DNA of 64,000 nt from Closterium sp. Naga37s-1 (taxonomy: Eukaryota > Streptophyta > Zygnematophyceae > Desmidiales > Closteriaceae): positions 2,108,001 to 2,172,000 of the forward strand of contig CANJKZ010000011.1 in NCBI GenBank assembly GCA_947471745.1, given 5' to 3'. A program made the translations under genes and the position numbers. This document shows positions 1 to 9,550 of the stretch, piece after piece. Numbering within the stretch: position 1 is the first letter of the stretch; each line of letters begins with the position of its first letter. The notes beneath the pieces were generated by a model that saw only the letters and a program-made list of their open reading frames with translations, did not search any database and was not told where the DNA came from.

Positions 1-2
1 GC

Positions 3-362
3 AAGAAGCAGAACGAGGTGGGGCTGTCCTCGTGTGAGACAGAGTACATGGCCCTGCATCATGGGGCTAAGGAGGTGGTATGGCTGAGGCGTTTGTTGGA
101 GGAGATCGGAGTGTGCCAGAAGGAGCCGACTGTGATTCTTTGTGACAATGAGTCGGCTGTGAAGCTTGCAAAGAATGCTTGTCTTCACGGCCTGACAAAG
201 CACATCAGGCCAAAGTGGCACTGGGTGAGGAGGCTCCTGGACAAGGAGGTGCGGCTGGAGATTGTGAAGACCCATCAGCAGGCGGCAGACATTCTCACCA
301 AGCGCCTGGCTGAAAATGAGCATTGGAAGGGGATGAAACTTGCTGGAATGAGTGTGCATTGA
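3..362 (+). CDS. Copia RNase H C-terminal end, element D (partial)
   Basis: This is the last 119 codons of a Ty1/copia polyprotein, open at the window's left edge and ending in TGA at 360-362. It reads LSSCETEYMAL, then LCDNESAVKLAKN, then HIRPKWHWVR and ADILTKRL, which are the usual landmarks of the copia RNase H domain. That enzyme removes genomic RNA from the RNA/DNA hybrid during reverse transcription in the virus-like particle. No stop or frameshift is visible in this piece. A polypurine tract and an LTR follow within 60 bp, as expected for the 3' end of an element. The rest of the element lies outside the window, so whether the whole copy is intact cannot be judged. Confidence 0.9.
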   Translation, partial: KKQNEVGLSSCETEYMALHHGAKEVVWLRRLLEEIGVCQKEPTVILCDNESAVKLAKNACLHGLTKHIRPKWHWVRRLLDKEVRLEIVKTHQQAADILTKRLAENEHWKGMKLAGMSVH

Positions 363-407
363 GGGTGCATGCTTGTGCTATGGCATATGGGATGATGGTA
401 GGCAGCC

Positions 408-417
408 AGAGGGGGAG
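408..417 (+). other. Polypurine tract of element D
   Basis: The run AGAGGGGGAG lies just before the LTR start TGTTATG. It is the plus-strand primer of the upstream element. The same GGGGGAGTT motif precedes the family A LTRs. Confidence 0.75.
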
Positions 418-419
418 TT

Positions 420-874
420 TGTTATGTGATGCTATCATTTGCATTCACGTCTGTCTGCCTCCCATCATATGTTCGTGTGTTGCATGCGTGGTGTGAGCGT
501 GTGCAAGAATTTGTGTTTGGTGTTGTTTGGATTTTCTGAGTGTGTGTGAATGTTATTTGGCTTGAGCAGATATCTGAAGTGACTCCTCTGCTCAAGAGCT
601 TCCCGACGAACCGAGAATCGCTGCGATCGAAGCAAGAACGAGAAAGATATGACCGTTCGAAGTTTTGATTGAGATGTGCCGACAGTAGGAATTTGCGGGT
701 TGACTCAATATGGGGTACAGACTTGGACGAAAGTGCAGTTCTCCTCCAAAAATCTTGGACGTACTATAGCCGCCCACTCGGTCACCATCATTTTCAGTCA
801 CTTACCCAACCCGAGCATGTGGGTGTACAATCGAGAACCGTGGACTGCCATGGGTTATTCCGAGACCAAATTTA
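420..874 (+). repeat. 3' LTR of element D (interrupted)
   Basis: It starts TGTTATGTGATG immediately after the polypurine tract. The first 300 bp match the solo D LTR at 40517 closely. Similarity stops near 720, at the shared sequence GGGTACAGACTT. The remainder to 874 does not match that copy, so this LTR is either a divergent variant or rearranged. A family A solo LTR sits at 875. I could not find the other end of the D LTR downstream. Confidence 0.65.
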
Positions 875-1683
875 TGTTGGTGCAACCATACGGTTTGCAT
901 TTGGCTTGTTGTCCGTGTGCGTGAATGCGTGTGTGCATGAAATGATATGAGGGCATGAGATAATATATATTTCATGCTTACAATAGTGTGTGAATGATGA
1001 GGCATGATTTTGAATGTGTGTGTTGAGTCAATAGCGAGTTATCGCTAGTCGCGTGTCACGTCGTCGTTTGCGTGTCGTGTTCGGTTTTCTATTTTGTCGT
1101 GTGTGGAACGTTCGGCGTGTCGCAGGTGTGCGCAGCAGAATTCCAAGAACTCAAGGAAGAATTTATCTCGAAGAACCAGAGCCTTGGTTTCAAGAATCAA
1201 GTGATTTCGAAGCTCTCCAAAATGGTAAACATTAAGATAGTGAAAATAGTTGCATTACTTTGTGTAGTGTAACATTTCTCTTGGTGTAGGCTCTTGTGGA
1301 GGGTAGTTTCGAGACCCTTCGTGGTTGGGGACAGAGTGACACTGTTCCACATCACTGTACCTCGGCTCTTGGGGTTTGTAGGAGCTGGGAGTCATTCCCA
1401 ACTCGTAACTCTTCCTAATTTGTGTTCTAAGTCTATAGTGGCTGCCATAGTGCCGTTCGCTCAAACCGAGGCTGCGTCGTCAATTCATAATGAAATCGTG
1501 CAATCTAAATTGCCAAGTGTAGGCGACATCAAGACGCTCCAAATCCAATTTGAATCAAGTCATTTACAGCTGTGATCAGAACGCTATCAACGTTTGAAGC
1601 CGCTGTGCAGAAATCCGACTGTGTACTCTATCTTCACATTCAAGACTGTTTTAGGCACATTCAAGCCTATTGTGACTAAAACA
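875..1683 (+). mobile_element. Solo LTR, family A
   Basis: This 809-bp copy starts TGTTGGTGCAACC and ends GACTAAAACA, in the orientation opposite to most A copies here. Neither internal A sequence nor a primer site follows it. The flanks ATTTA (870-874) and ATTTC (1684-1688) match at 4 of 5 bases, consistent with an old target-site duplication. Solo LTRs normally form by recombination between the two LTRs of one element. The short open frames inside it recur in every A LTR and are not genes. Confidence 0.85.
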
Positions 1684-1688
1684 ATTTC

Positions 1689-3380
1689 ACGGAACCTGGT
1701 GGCATCAACGCCATTGACCCCATTGTCGAAGGTGCTCCTGTTAATGCTGCTTAATAAAATACTCCCATTTCTCCCACCAGCGCTTTGTAGATGTTTCACC
1801 CATCGCTCGTCGTCGGCGGTAAGTCTCGAAGCTTCGGCTGCTCCCACGCTCCCTTTTTCTGAAGAATTCTTCCAGGTGTGCATTTAAACACCAATGGGTC
1901 CTAGGTATCCCTAGCGCTGTGTTTCTTGCCAGGCAACTTTAAAAAGTGACCCTTCAGGCGAAGTCCCCAAACGGCTCAACCTTACTCCAAGGATCGAGGA
2001 AACACCCTCACCTTAATTTTTGTTTTGCCGTTTCAACCCCCGATAATTCCGCTTCCCGTCGTTCACCTAGCGTCCGCTTTTGTCGGATAAAGTATAGTCG
2101 GTGTTGCCCGCGCGAACCCGGCTACGGTAGAGGGGCAAAGACCATTGGAGTCGGGGTAGCCTCTATTAAAGAGAATCCATGCCCAACCACTTTACAGCCC
2201 ACCGTGCCGAGCACGCCATAAAAACTCCACAGTTTTGGGGTCCCAATTTTCCCCTGCGCCGTCACTCGAGTAAACGCCTAGGTCAGGAGGAACCTGTTAA
2301 CTGCACCAATTGTTGATCTTGCAAGGCCCCGATGTTCGCGTTCTGTTTCACCCAGCCCGCTTTTGTCGGAGTAGAATAGTGCCACAACTCCCCTTTGTTT
2401 TGTTTCAAGGGGTACAGACGTCGAACGGGCACCAGTCCAAGTGCTTTTAACCAGCGCAGGGTAGGCCTGTGTTCACCCTCGCTATTCGACCGAATCAGGT
2501 GAAATGCGTGAGTCAGAACCAGTAATCAGTTGGGATGGTGAGGTTCCGGCGATGTAGGGCCGCAAATTGGTTCCACCGGCTTTTAATCTGCTCCCCACAA
2601 CGTTCTTCAACCCCCGCTTAGCCATCGGGCAATTTCTTCCCGTATGTCCCGGCGGTCTGTACCACATCCTAATTTGTCAGGGTGGTACCTTGAACCCTGT
2701 TTAATCGTGGGCTGCAGTGGCTGTCCCCAAAAACGGCTTCCTTAAACAAGGAAACCGATATCGAAACTGTCGAACATTTGGCAAATAGCTCCAGGCACGC
2801 AGCGTCTAACGAGTATTTTTTTGGTGTTCAGTCCCGATATGCCCTCGCGCCTGTGCCCCACTTCTGCTAAGTGCGATTTAGCCATACGCTTATTGTTGCA
2901 GCCCGTAAGTGTCGGCGGGCCCTAAGTTCCCGTCTGTCCACGTGCTCTCCTGCAGAAATCTTTGTTGACGTGCCCACCATGTAGTAAAAGCCACTGCACT
3001 TCAGGTCGGGCAAGACGGCAGTTGACCCTCGCCAAGTCGGGCAGTCCTCGTATCATCTCTCCTTGCCAGCGACATTTTCGGACGCAAAAACTCCATTTGC
3101 GCCTAACGAGTTCCCCCAACTGTCTTTTTTTCAACTGTTGCTTTGCTTCCAAAATTCTCGCCCATGCTGTCGCAGGCCTGTTGTGGACAGCTGCCACAGA
3201 TCCTTCCAAGAATCTCGTGCACAAGTTTACAGCGAGCCACCGATGTTATTTGCCATGTAAAGACGATCCCGGAATCTTCGCGCAACTGTTGACGCAGATC
3301 CACAGACGCCAGCTGCCACACATGATGACGACTTCGAGGCTGTTCGTGGAGGTGCCGACGCAGGTCCGCTGACGCCAGCT
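1689..3380. other. Old decayed sequence, no intact gene
   Basis: I see no convincing gene, LTR pair or RNA here. Base composition is more even than in the neighbouring B leader. Minus-strand frames between about 2480 and 3320 have retroelement-gag-like composition, including a broken zinc-knuckle-like motif (next entry). The best guess is a much-mutated retroelement on the minus strand, but this is weak. 1689-1890 and 3330-3380 hold nothing I can name. Confidence 0.35.
2482..2667 (-). pseudogene. Possible decayed retroelement zinc knuckle
   Basis: The minus-strand frame reads MWYRPPGHTGRNCPMAKRG. The GH-x4-C half of a CX2CX4HX4C retroviral-type knuckle is present, and both leading cysteines are replaced (Arg and Tyr at the expected places). 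Knuckles of the form GHxxRNCP are common in Ty3/gypsy gag proteins. Upstream minus-strand frames (2922-3321) are Lys/Arg/Gln-rich and full of stops. It could also be chance. Confidence 0.25.
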
Positions 3381-3512
3381 TGTCAGAACATTATAGCTTC
3401 TACATTTGTGTAGGCTATAGTGGGGTAACCCTTAAGGGGTACAACCCAATTAGGGTTAGTACTTGTACCCAACTCTTTGCTAGTTCATCCATTCTGGTTC
3501 GTTACTTTGATG
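3381..3512 (+). repeat. 5' LTR of B1
   Basis: 132 bp, starting TGTCAGAACA. It shares most of its length with the B LTR at 19326-19455, read in reverse. The last bases are GATG instead of the GACA seen in the sister copy, so the terminal CA has mutated. It ends directly at the primer-binding site. Confidence 0.8.
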
Positions 3513-3524
3513 TGGAATCAGAGC
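3513..3524 (+). other. Primer-binding site, B1
   Basis: TGGAATCAGAGC differs by one base from TGGTATCAGAGC, the site complementary to the 3' end of plant initiator-Met tRNA and typical of plant copia elements. Confidence 0.75.
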
Positions 3525-3566
3525 AGGTTCCTTGGGCCCACCACCTGCTACCTTGTTAGTACCCCC

Positions 3567-4530
3567 CCTAGGCCCGTCGCCCCTAGGCCCGTCGACCCTA
3601 GTCTACGCGCCCGGCCGGTCGCTCCTAGCCTACGCGGCCCGTCAACCCCTAGCCCGCGACCCATCGACCTCTTGCCCCGCGCCTGGCCCCGTCCCTAGCC
3701 CAGCGCCCGGCCCCGTCCCTAGCCCCGCGCCCGGCCCCGTCGGCCCCTAGCCCCGCGGCCGGCCCCGTCCCTAGCCCAGCGCCCGGCCCCGTTCCTAGCC
3801 CGCGCCCGGCCCCGTCGGCCCCTAGCCCCGCGGCCGGCCCCGTCCCTAGCCCAGCGCCCGGCTCCGTTCCTAGCCCGCGCCCGGCCCCGTTGGCCCCTAG
3901 CCCCGCGCCCGGCCCCGTTCCTAGCCCGTGCCTGGCCCCGTCGGCCCCTAGCCCCGCGCCCGGCCCCGTCCCTAGCCCAGCGCCCGGCCCCGTCCCTAGC
4001 CCGCGCCCGCCCCTGTCGGCCCCTAGCCCCGCGCCCGGCCCCGTTCCTAGCCCGCGACCGGCCCCGTCGGCCCCTAGCCCCGCACCCGGCCCCGTCCATC
4101 GCCCAGCGCCCGGCCCCGTTCCTAGCCCGCGCCCGGCCCCGTCGGCCCCTAGCCCCGCGCCCGGCCCTGTCCCTAGCCCGTGCCCAGCCCCGTCGGCCCT
4201 TAGCCCCGCGCCCGGCCTTGTCCATAGCCCAGCGCCCGACCCCGTCCCTAGTCCGCGCCCGGCCCCGTCGTTCCCTAGCCCGCGCCCGGCCCCGTCGCTC
4301 CCTAGCTCGCGCCCGGCACCGACCCTAGCCCGCGCCCGGCCCCCCACGATGACCCCTAGCCCGCGCCCGGCCCCGTCCCTAGCCCGCGCACAGCCCCGTC
4401 CCTAGCCCGCGCCCGGCCCCCCCTTGTCGACCCTTAGCCCCGCACCTGGCCCCGTCGGCCCCTAGCCCCACGCCCGACCTCGTCTCTAGCACGCTCACCC
4501 GGCCCAGTCGACCCCTACCCCCTCGGCCTC
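3567..4530 (+). repeat. GC-rich tandem repeat leader of B1
   Basis: About 1 kb of degenerate repeats with units near 24 and 51 bp around the core CCTAGCCC(G)CGCCCGGCCCCGT. It lies between the primer site and gag. Because the unit lengths are multiples of three, long open frames run through both strands (Pro/Ala/Ser/Val on plus, Gly/Ala/Arg on minus). They have no conserved domain and I treat them as composition artefacts. A CTGCTACTG-rich stretch (about 4540-4600) follows before the gag ATG. Confidence 0.85.
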
Positions 4531-4615
4531 TTAGCCCCACTGTCACTGCTGCTACTGCTACAGCTGCTACTGCTACTGCTACAGTTGCTACTTCTCTCCA
4601 GCATGCTGCACAGCT

Positions 4616-5860
4616 ATGGCTTCGCTTCGGGTTCTCGCGTTTGATCATGAGGGCAGACCGCTTCAGTTTGACACGTGGCTAGACGACCTGCAGCTGTACC
4701 TACAGAGCGATTCTAAGGACAGTGTCTTGCTGTTTGACCTAGCGTCAGGCGCTGCTACTGCCCCTTCCGCCACAGCTGACAGTTCGACTCGCTCAAAGTA
4801 GCTTACTCGTGAAACTGCTGCCCGCTTAGCCATTCGCAACCACCTGCCATTAGCTGAATGCGCTCACTTTGGACAGCACAGGAGAGCGCAGGCGCTGGAG
4901 TCGCTCGCTACTCCTCCCCTGCCACTGCTGCTCTAGGCCGCCTCCTTCTGCCCTACCTGTTCCCCGAGCTGTCCGCCTTTACCACAGTCGAGGACCTGGT
5001 TTCCCACCTTCGCGCTAGTGACGCTCGCTACCGTGCTGCTGTTCCTGCTGAGTTCCTTGACAGGAACCCACCCCCGATGTACATCACTCTCTACTATATA
5101 GTCACCCGCCTCCCTGACTCTCTTCGCTCTGTCAGGGACCACTTCCTCTCTCTTGACCCCACCTCCCTCATTGTTGACCTCCATGAGCAGCATCTCCTCG
5201 CAGCTGAGACTAGTGCAGTTAATGTAGGTGCTGCTCGTGGTACTCCGCGCCCGCCCTTCTTTGAGGGGTGTTCCCCCTCCCCCCTTGCCCACTCCTATGC
5301 CTCTGCTGCTGCTGCAGACGTCTCTAATCCTGAGGACGTCAGGGCTGCTTCTCATAGTGCGAAGCGCCGCAGCAGCAAGGGCAAGGGTGGCCGGGGTGGT
5401 GGAGGTGGCAGCGGCGGTAGTGGAGGTAAAAGCTGGAGTGGTGGTCGGGGCAGCAGTGGAGGTGGTGGCGGCGGTGGGACTGTTGGCGGGAATGGGGGCT
5501 CTGGTGGCGGTGATGGAGGCAGCGGTGGGAGTGGCGGCAGTGGCGGCGGGACTGGCGCTCGGCGTGTCGGTTCTGGGGGTGGCCAGCGTCAGCAGCAGTA
5601 GCGTAGGAGCGAGGCCCCTTCTCCCCAGCAGCTTCGTGAGTGGTTTCTGCATGGGGCGTCTGGGGGTAGTTGCCCGTATGTCATTCGCACGGGTGATCGT
5701 GCTGGTCAGACTTGCGGGCGGCTCCACACTCAACACCGTTACTTCTCCCGCTTTGACGACGCTTGGCGTGCTGAGTTTGGTGACGACGTCGAGCTCCCTC
5801 GCTGGGCAGATCTGCTTAAGTCAGGATTGCTATCTTTGACCTAGACTTTGATGCTGATCT
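4616..5860 (+). pseudogene. Copia gag, B1
   Basis: The gag start MASLRVLAFDHEG recurs in B3 and B4, and a variant occurs in E, so I chose ATG 4616. The capsid-like region includes TWLDDLQLYL, then RYSSPATAALGRLLLPYLFPEL and PPMYITLYYIVTRLPDSL, followed by a Gly/Ser-rich tail (about 5390-5600). Breaks: TAG in place of Trp at 4799-4801, a frame change before 4858, and TAG at 5599-5601 after the Gln run. I see no CCHC knuckle. Gag would form the virus-like particle shell around the element's RNA. The sequence then continues toward protease in decayed frames. Confidence 0.85.
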
Positions 5861-5867
5861 TTCTGCT

Positions 5868-7374
5868 ATGTATGCTTTGTCTGTTAGTGCTGAGGGTGAC
5901 TGTTACCGGTGTGTGCCGCCTGACCCAGGTATAGCCGCTGCTGCTCTAGGTGCTAGTGAGTCTGGTACTCTCCCTCGTACTGCGCCTGCTGAGGCCTTGC
6001 ACACTTTCACATTGGACTCCGGCACCTCGCGCTGTTTCTTTCGTGACAGCACCACCCTCACTCCTCTTCCTGCACCTGTCCCAGTCAGACTGGCTAACCC
6101 CTCCGGGGGACCGGTCGTGGCCCGTTCCTCCACTGTCCTCCCGTGTCCGGTGGTTCCGTCCGGCTCACTGTCAGGTCTTCACCTCCCCTCGTTCTCTACG
6201 AACTAGGTGAGTACCGCTGCCCTCCAGGATGCGTTGGTCACTACCACCACTCCTGGGGGTCAGCGTGTGTCGATCTGCACGTGCACACGGACGGGGCGTC
6301 ACCTGGCCACGTTCACTCGTCGGCCAGGGTCGAGTGTGTACACACTCACTACCGAGCCTTCTCAGGTAGCTGCGTCTGCTCAGGTGTCCGCGTCCGGTCA
6401 AGTAGCAGCCTCTTGCTCGTATCGCCTCCTGTCGCACCAGACTCTTCTGTGGCACCACCGCCTGGGTCACCCCTCCCTGCCTCGCCTTCGTGGCATGCAC
6501 TCTCATCTTCTTGTCTCTGGTCTCCCCAGGTCTCTGCCTCCCTTGCCGCCTTCGCGTGCCCCGCCCTGCCTCCCTTGCGTTGAGGGGCGGCATCACGCCG
6601 CTCCCCAGTCCTCGTTTCCCACGACCACTGCTCCCCTGCAGACTCTCCACATGGACATGTGAGGCCGAGCCTGCGTGAGTGGACAGAGCCGCGAGCGCTA
6701 CTTTCTGCTGCTAGGTGACGACTACACGCGATACACCACAGTCTTCCTCTTGCGCAGCAAGGGTCAGGTCGTTGATTTCTTGATCCCTTGGATCCGCACA
6801 GTCCGTCTCCAGCTCTGCGAGCAGTTCGGCCAGGACCTTCCTGTCCTGCGTCTGCACTCTAACAGAGGTGGTGAGTTCCCCTCCAACCTCTTGCGGGACT
6901 TTTGTCGTGGGGAGGGCATTCTCCAGTCATTCACCTCTTCCGGACTCCCCTCAGCAAAATGGGATTGCTAAGCGCCGCATTAGCTTGGTCATGGAGGTCG
7001 CTCGTACCTCCATGATCCATGCGGCTGCTCCCCATTTTCTGTGGCCGTTTGCGGTCCGATACGCTGCGCATCAGCTCAGCCTTTGGCCCCGTGTCTCCTT
7101 GCCGGAGACCTCGCCCACACTGCGTTGGACGGGGGAGGTTGGCAATGCGTCGGTGTTCCGGGTTTGGGGATCTCGTGCCTTTGTTCGTGATACGTTAGCG
7201 GACAAGCTCTCCGCCCGTCTGGCTGGCAGTTTTACCACCCCACCTCGCGCTGTGTCTTCCCTTCTCACGACGTCACTTTTGACGAGTCAGTTCCCTTTTA
7301 CCGCCTCTTCCCCTACCGCTCTGCCCCTCCCCCGGCCCCTCCGCTCTTCCTTGCTCCCGGTCCCTCTCCGGTAG
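5868..7374 (+). pseudogene. Copia protease-integrase, B1
   Basis: The protease active-site motif DSG lies at 6015-6023 (context FTLDSGTSRCFF). The integrase zinc-binding region follows (WHHRLGHPS ... CLPCVEG, about 6450-6590), then the catalytic core. Stops: TAG at 6204-6206 and TGA for Trp at 6660-6662. A frame change lies at about 6940-6965. Two catalytic acids are gone. The second Asp is Asn at 6861-6863 (HSNRGGEF) and the Glu is Lys at 6970-6972 (NGIAKRRI). Both fit G-to-A changes. Integrase would insert the cDNA copy into the genome; this one cannot. Confidence 0.88.
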
Positions 7375-8570
7375 ACCCCCTCCCGCCCCAGGGTCCTGCT
7401 CCCTCAGGTGTGTCTCAGCTAGACCCTCTCCCTGATCGTGCGCCTGTTCAGGTAGCTGTCGACTCAGGTGCTGCTCGAGGTAATGCGTCTGGGGGTGCGG
7501 AGCCTGGGGGTGCGGAGTCTGAGGGTGCTGAGACTGGGGGTGCTGAGCCTGGTGGTGTTGAGACTGGGGGTGCTGAGCCTCGGGGTGTTGCGACTTGAAG
7601 TGGTGAGCCTGGGGGTGCTGAGCCGGAGGGTGTTGAGCTTGGGGGTGCTGCGTCGGAGGGTGCAGAGTCTGGAGGTGCGGAGCCTCAAGGTGCTGCTTCG
7701 TCTGGAGGTTCTGCTGGTGCTTCATTGAGACGGTCTCCGCAGCAGCTACGTGAGTGGTTTGTTCGGCGTACGCGCCTTCGGAGTGGAGCTTCTGGAGCTG
7801 GAGGTGCTAGCGCTGCTGGAGCCGGTGTTACTGGAGGTACTGCGACCACTGGTCGTGGAGGTGCTCGTACCAGGGGTACAAGAGCTGTCGAGACTGGTGG
7901 TGTTGAGGTTGCTGGAGCTGGAGACCTTACCAAGTCTGGCACTACTGGCGCTGGTGGCGCTGGAGCTGGAAGAGCTGGAGTTGGTGGCCCAGGCACAGGA
8001 GGCGCTGGAGTTGGAGGCCCTGGTGATGGAGGTGCTGGAGCTGGAGGCACTGGAGCTGTTGACCCTGGTGGCACTATGCAGCCACGACCGTACTTTGTTC
8101 CCCTGCTCCAGCAGGTTCTTGGTAGCCCCGCTTCTGCTGCCCTTACTCCTCCCCTCCTGTGTCCCCCGCCTGACCAGTCGCAGCCGTCGTTACAGCCGGC
8201 CTCTCCACTGCCTGCTCCTTCTCCTTACATTGAGCAGTTCGGCGGTCATACAGAGCGTCGTGAGCCTGTGTCTCGTCCTGTCTCGCCTGTGCGCATTGCT
8301 CGTCGCGTTCCTCGTTCGCGTCCTCCTCCTGTCCTTGGCATGCACCCTATGACCCTTCGTCCTTCCTCTGTTCCTCTACGCATTCCTTTGCCAGCTCCTC
8401 CTGAGTCCTCTCTTCCTGAGGTCCCTGACCTTGAGTCTGACCGCGCTCGTGTGCCAGTCTCACTGTCTCTCGTCTCCTCGCAACTGCTGTCACTCACCCT
8501 TCTTTTGAGTCTGCTGCTGCGTCTGCTCTCGTTGCTGAGCTGCTTAAATTTGCTGCTGCCTGTCGTCTAG
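7375..8570 (+). pseudogene. Pol hinge with Gly/Ala/Glu repeats, B1
   Basis: This is the linker between integrase and RT. The plus-strand frames run GGAEPGGAESEGAETGG at about 7490-7590, then GAGGAGAGRAGVGGPG-type repeats to about 8080. A Pro/Ser-rich part follows with PYIEQFGGHTERREP (about 8224-8270), which recurs in B4. The periods are mostly 15 bp. At least one in-frame stop (TGA or TAG, depending on frame) interrupts each frame. The protein role is unknown; copia elements usually have a hinge here, but not one this long and repetitive. Confidence 0.65.
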
Positions 8571-8713
8571 ACTACGCCACTGCTCTTGTTGCTGAGTCTG
8601 CGTCTGCCAGTCCTCCGTCTGTCGGGGGTGAGTGTGCTCTGGGCACAGACGTCCTTGAGGACAGGCAGGAGGACTTTGAGTGTCTTGCAGCTGCTGTACC
8701 TTGTTTCGCTTCC

Positions 8714-9550
8714 ATGCTGCTTATCCCTGAGGGAGACCCGGATGCTCCAGACATCCCGACCCCGCGCTCTTACGCAGAAGTGATTACAGGTCCTTACTCC
8801 TCTCAGTGGCAGGCAGCCATGGATGCCAAGATGGCATCCTGGAAGTCCACATGCACCTACGTCGACGAGGTTCCCCCACCTGGGGCAAACATAGTCGATT
8901 TCATGTGGATCTTCAGGGTGAAGCGGCCGCCGGGTTCTCCGCCTGCCTTCAAGGCGCGTTACGTTGCTAGAGGCTTTAGCCAGCGACAGGGAGTTGACTA
9001 CTTCCAGACCTTCTCCCCCACCCCGAAGATGACTATTCTTCGGGTGTTACTGCACGTCGCTGCTCAGCGTGACTACGAGTTGCACTCTCTGGACTTCAGC
9101 ACAGCTTTCCTGCAGGGCAGTGTGCACGAGGAGATCTGGTTGCGCCGCCAACCTGGTTTCACTGAGTCTTTTCCTGCAGGTACTTAGTGGAGTCTTCGGC
9201 GGCCAGTCTACGGTCTCCGTCAGGCGCCTCGCGAGTGGCACGACACACTGAGGACTACACTTGCGACTCTTGGGTTTGTTCCTGCAACTGCTGACCCGTC
9301 GCTGTTTCTATGCACCGACACCTCGCTGCCGCCGTTCTACGTCCTTGTTTACGTCGATGACCACGTCTTTACCACTGCTGACACTGAGGCACTGACTCTT
9401 GTGAAGTCGGAGCTGCAGAAGAGACACAGCTGTACTGACCTGGGTGAACTGCACAGCTATCTTGGCTTGCAGATCACCCGGGACAGAGCTCGGCGCACCA
9501 TTACCCTGACTCAGTCACAGATGGTGCACCAAGTCCTTCAGCTCTTCGGC
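8714..9550 (+). pseudogene. Copia reverse transcriptase, B1 (truncated)
   Basis: One frame carries MDAKMASW, FKARYVARGFSQRQGVDY, LDFSTAFLQG (first palm Asp) and the catalytic YVDD at 9350-9361, then LGLQITRD and LTQSQMVHQVLQ. A single TAG at 9185-9187 replaces the Gln seen in relatives. The frame otherwise stays open to the junction. RT copies the element RNA into cDNA. Connection and RNase H domains are missing because family A sequence takes over at about 9550. Confidence 0.88.

Larger units (their letters stand above)
3381..9550 (+). mobile_element. Copia element B1, 3'-truncated
   Basis: The order is 5' LTR, primer site, repeat leader, gag, protease, integrase, long hinge, then reverse transcriptase. 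The element stops shortly after the RT palm, at about 9550, where family A sequence in the opposite orientation begins. RNase H, polypurine tract and 3' LTR are missing. Several stops, at least two frame changes and lost integrase catalytic residues show it is dead. No target-site duplication can be tested because the 3' end is gone. Confidence 0.9.

Noticed and set aside
875-1575. Repeated small frames of 60-98 aa near LTR ends (many copies across the window)
   Set aside because: They are fixed parts of the family A LTR read in various frames and recur at each LTR. No evidence that they are translated.
3649-4405. Long open frames on both strands (232 aa minus, 171 aa plus) in the B1 leader
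   Set aside because: They follow from tandem units with lengths divisible by three in GC-rich DNA. There is no domain, and frames are open on both strands at once.
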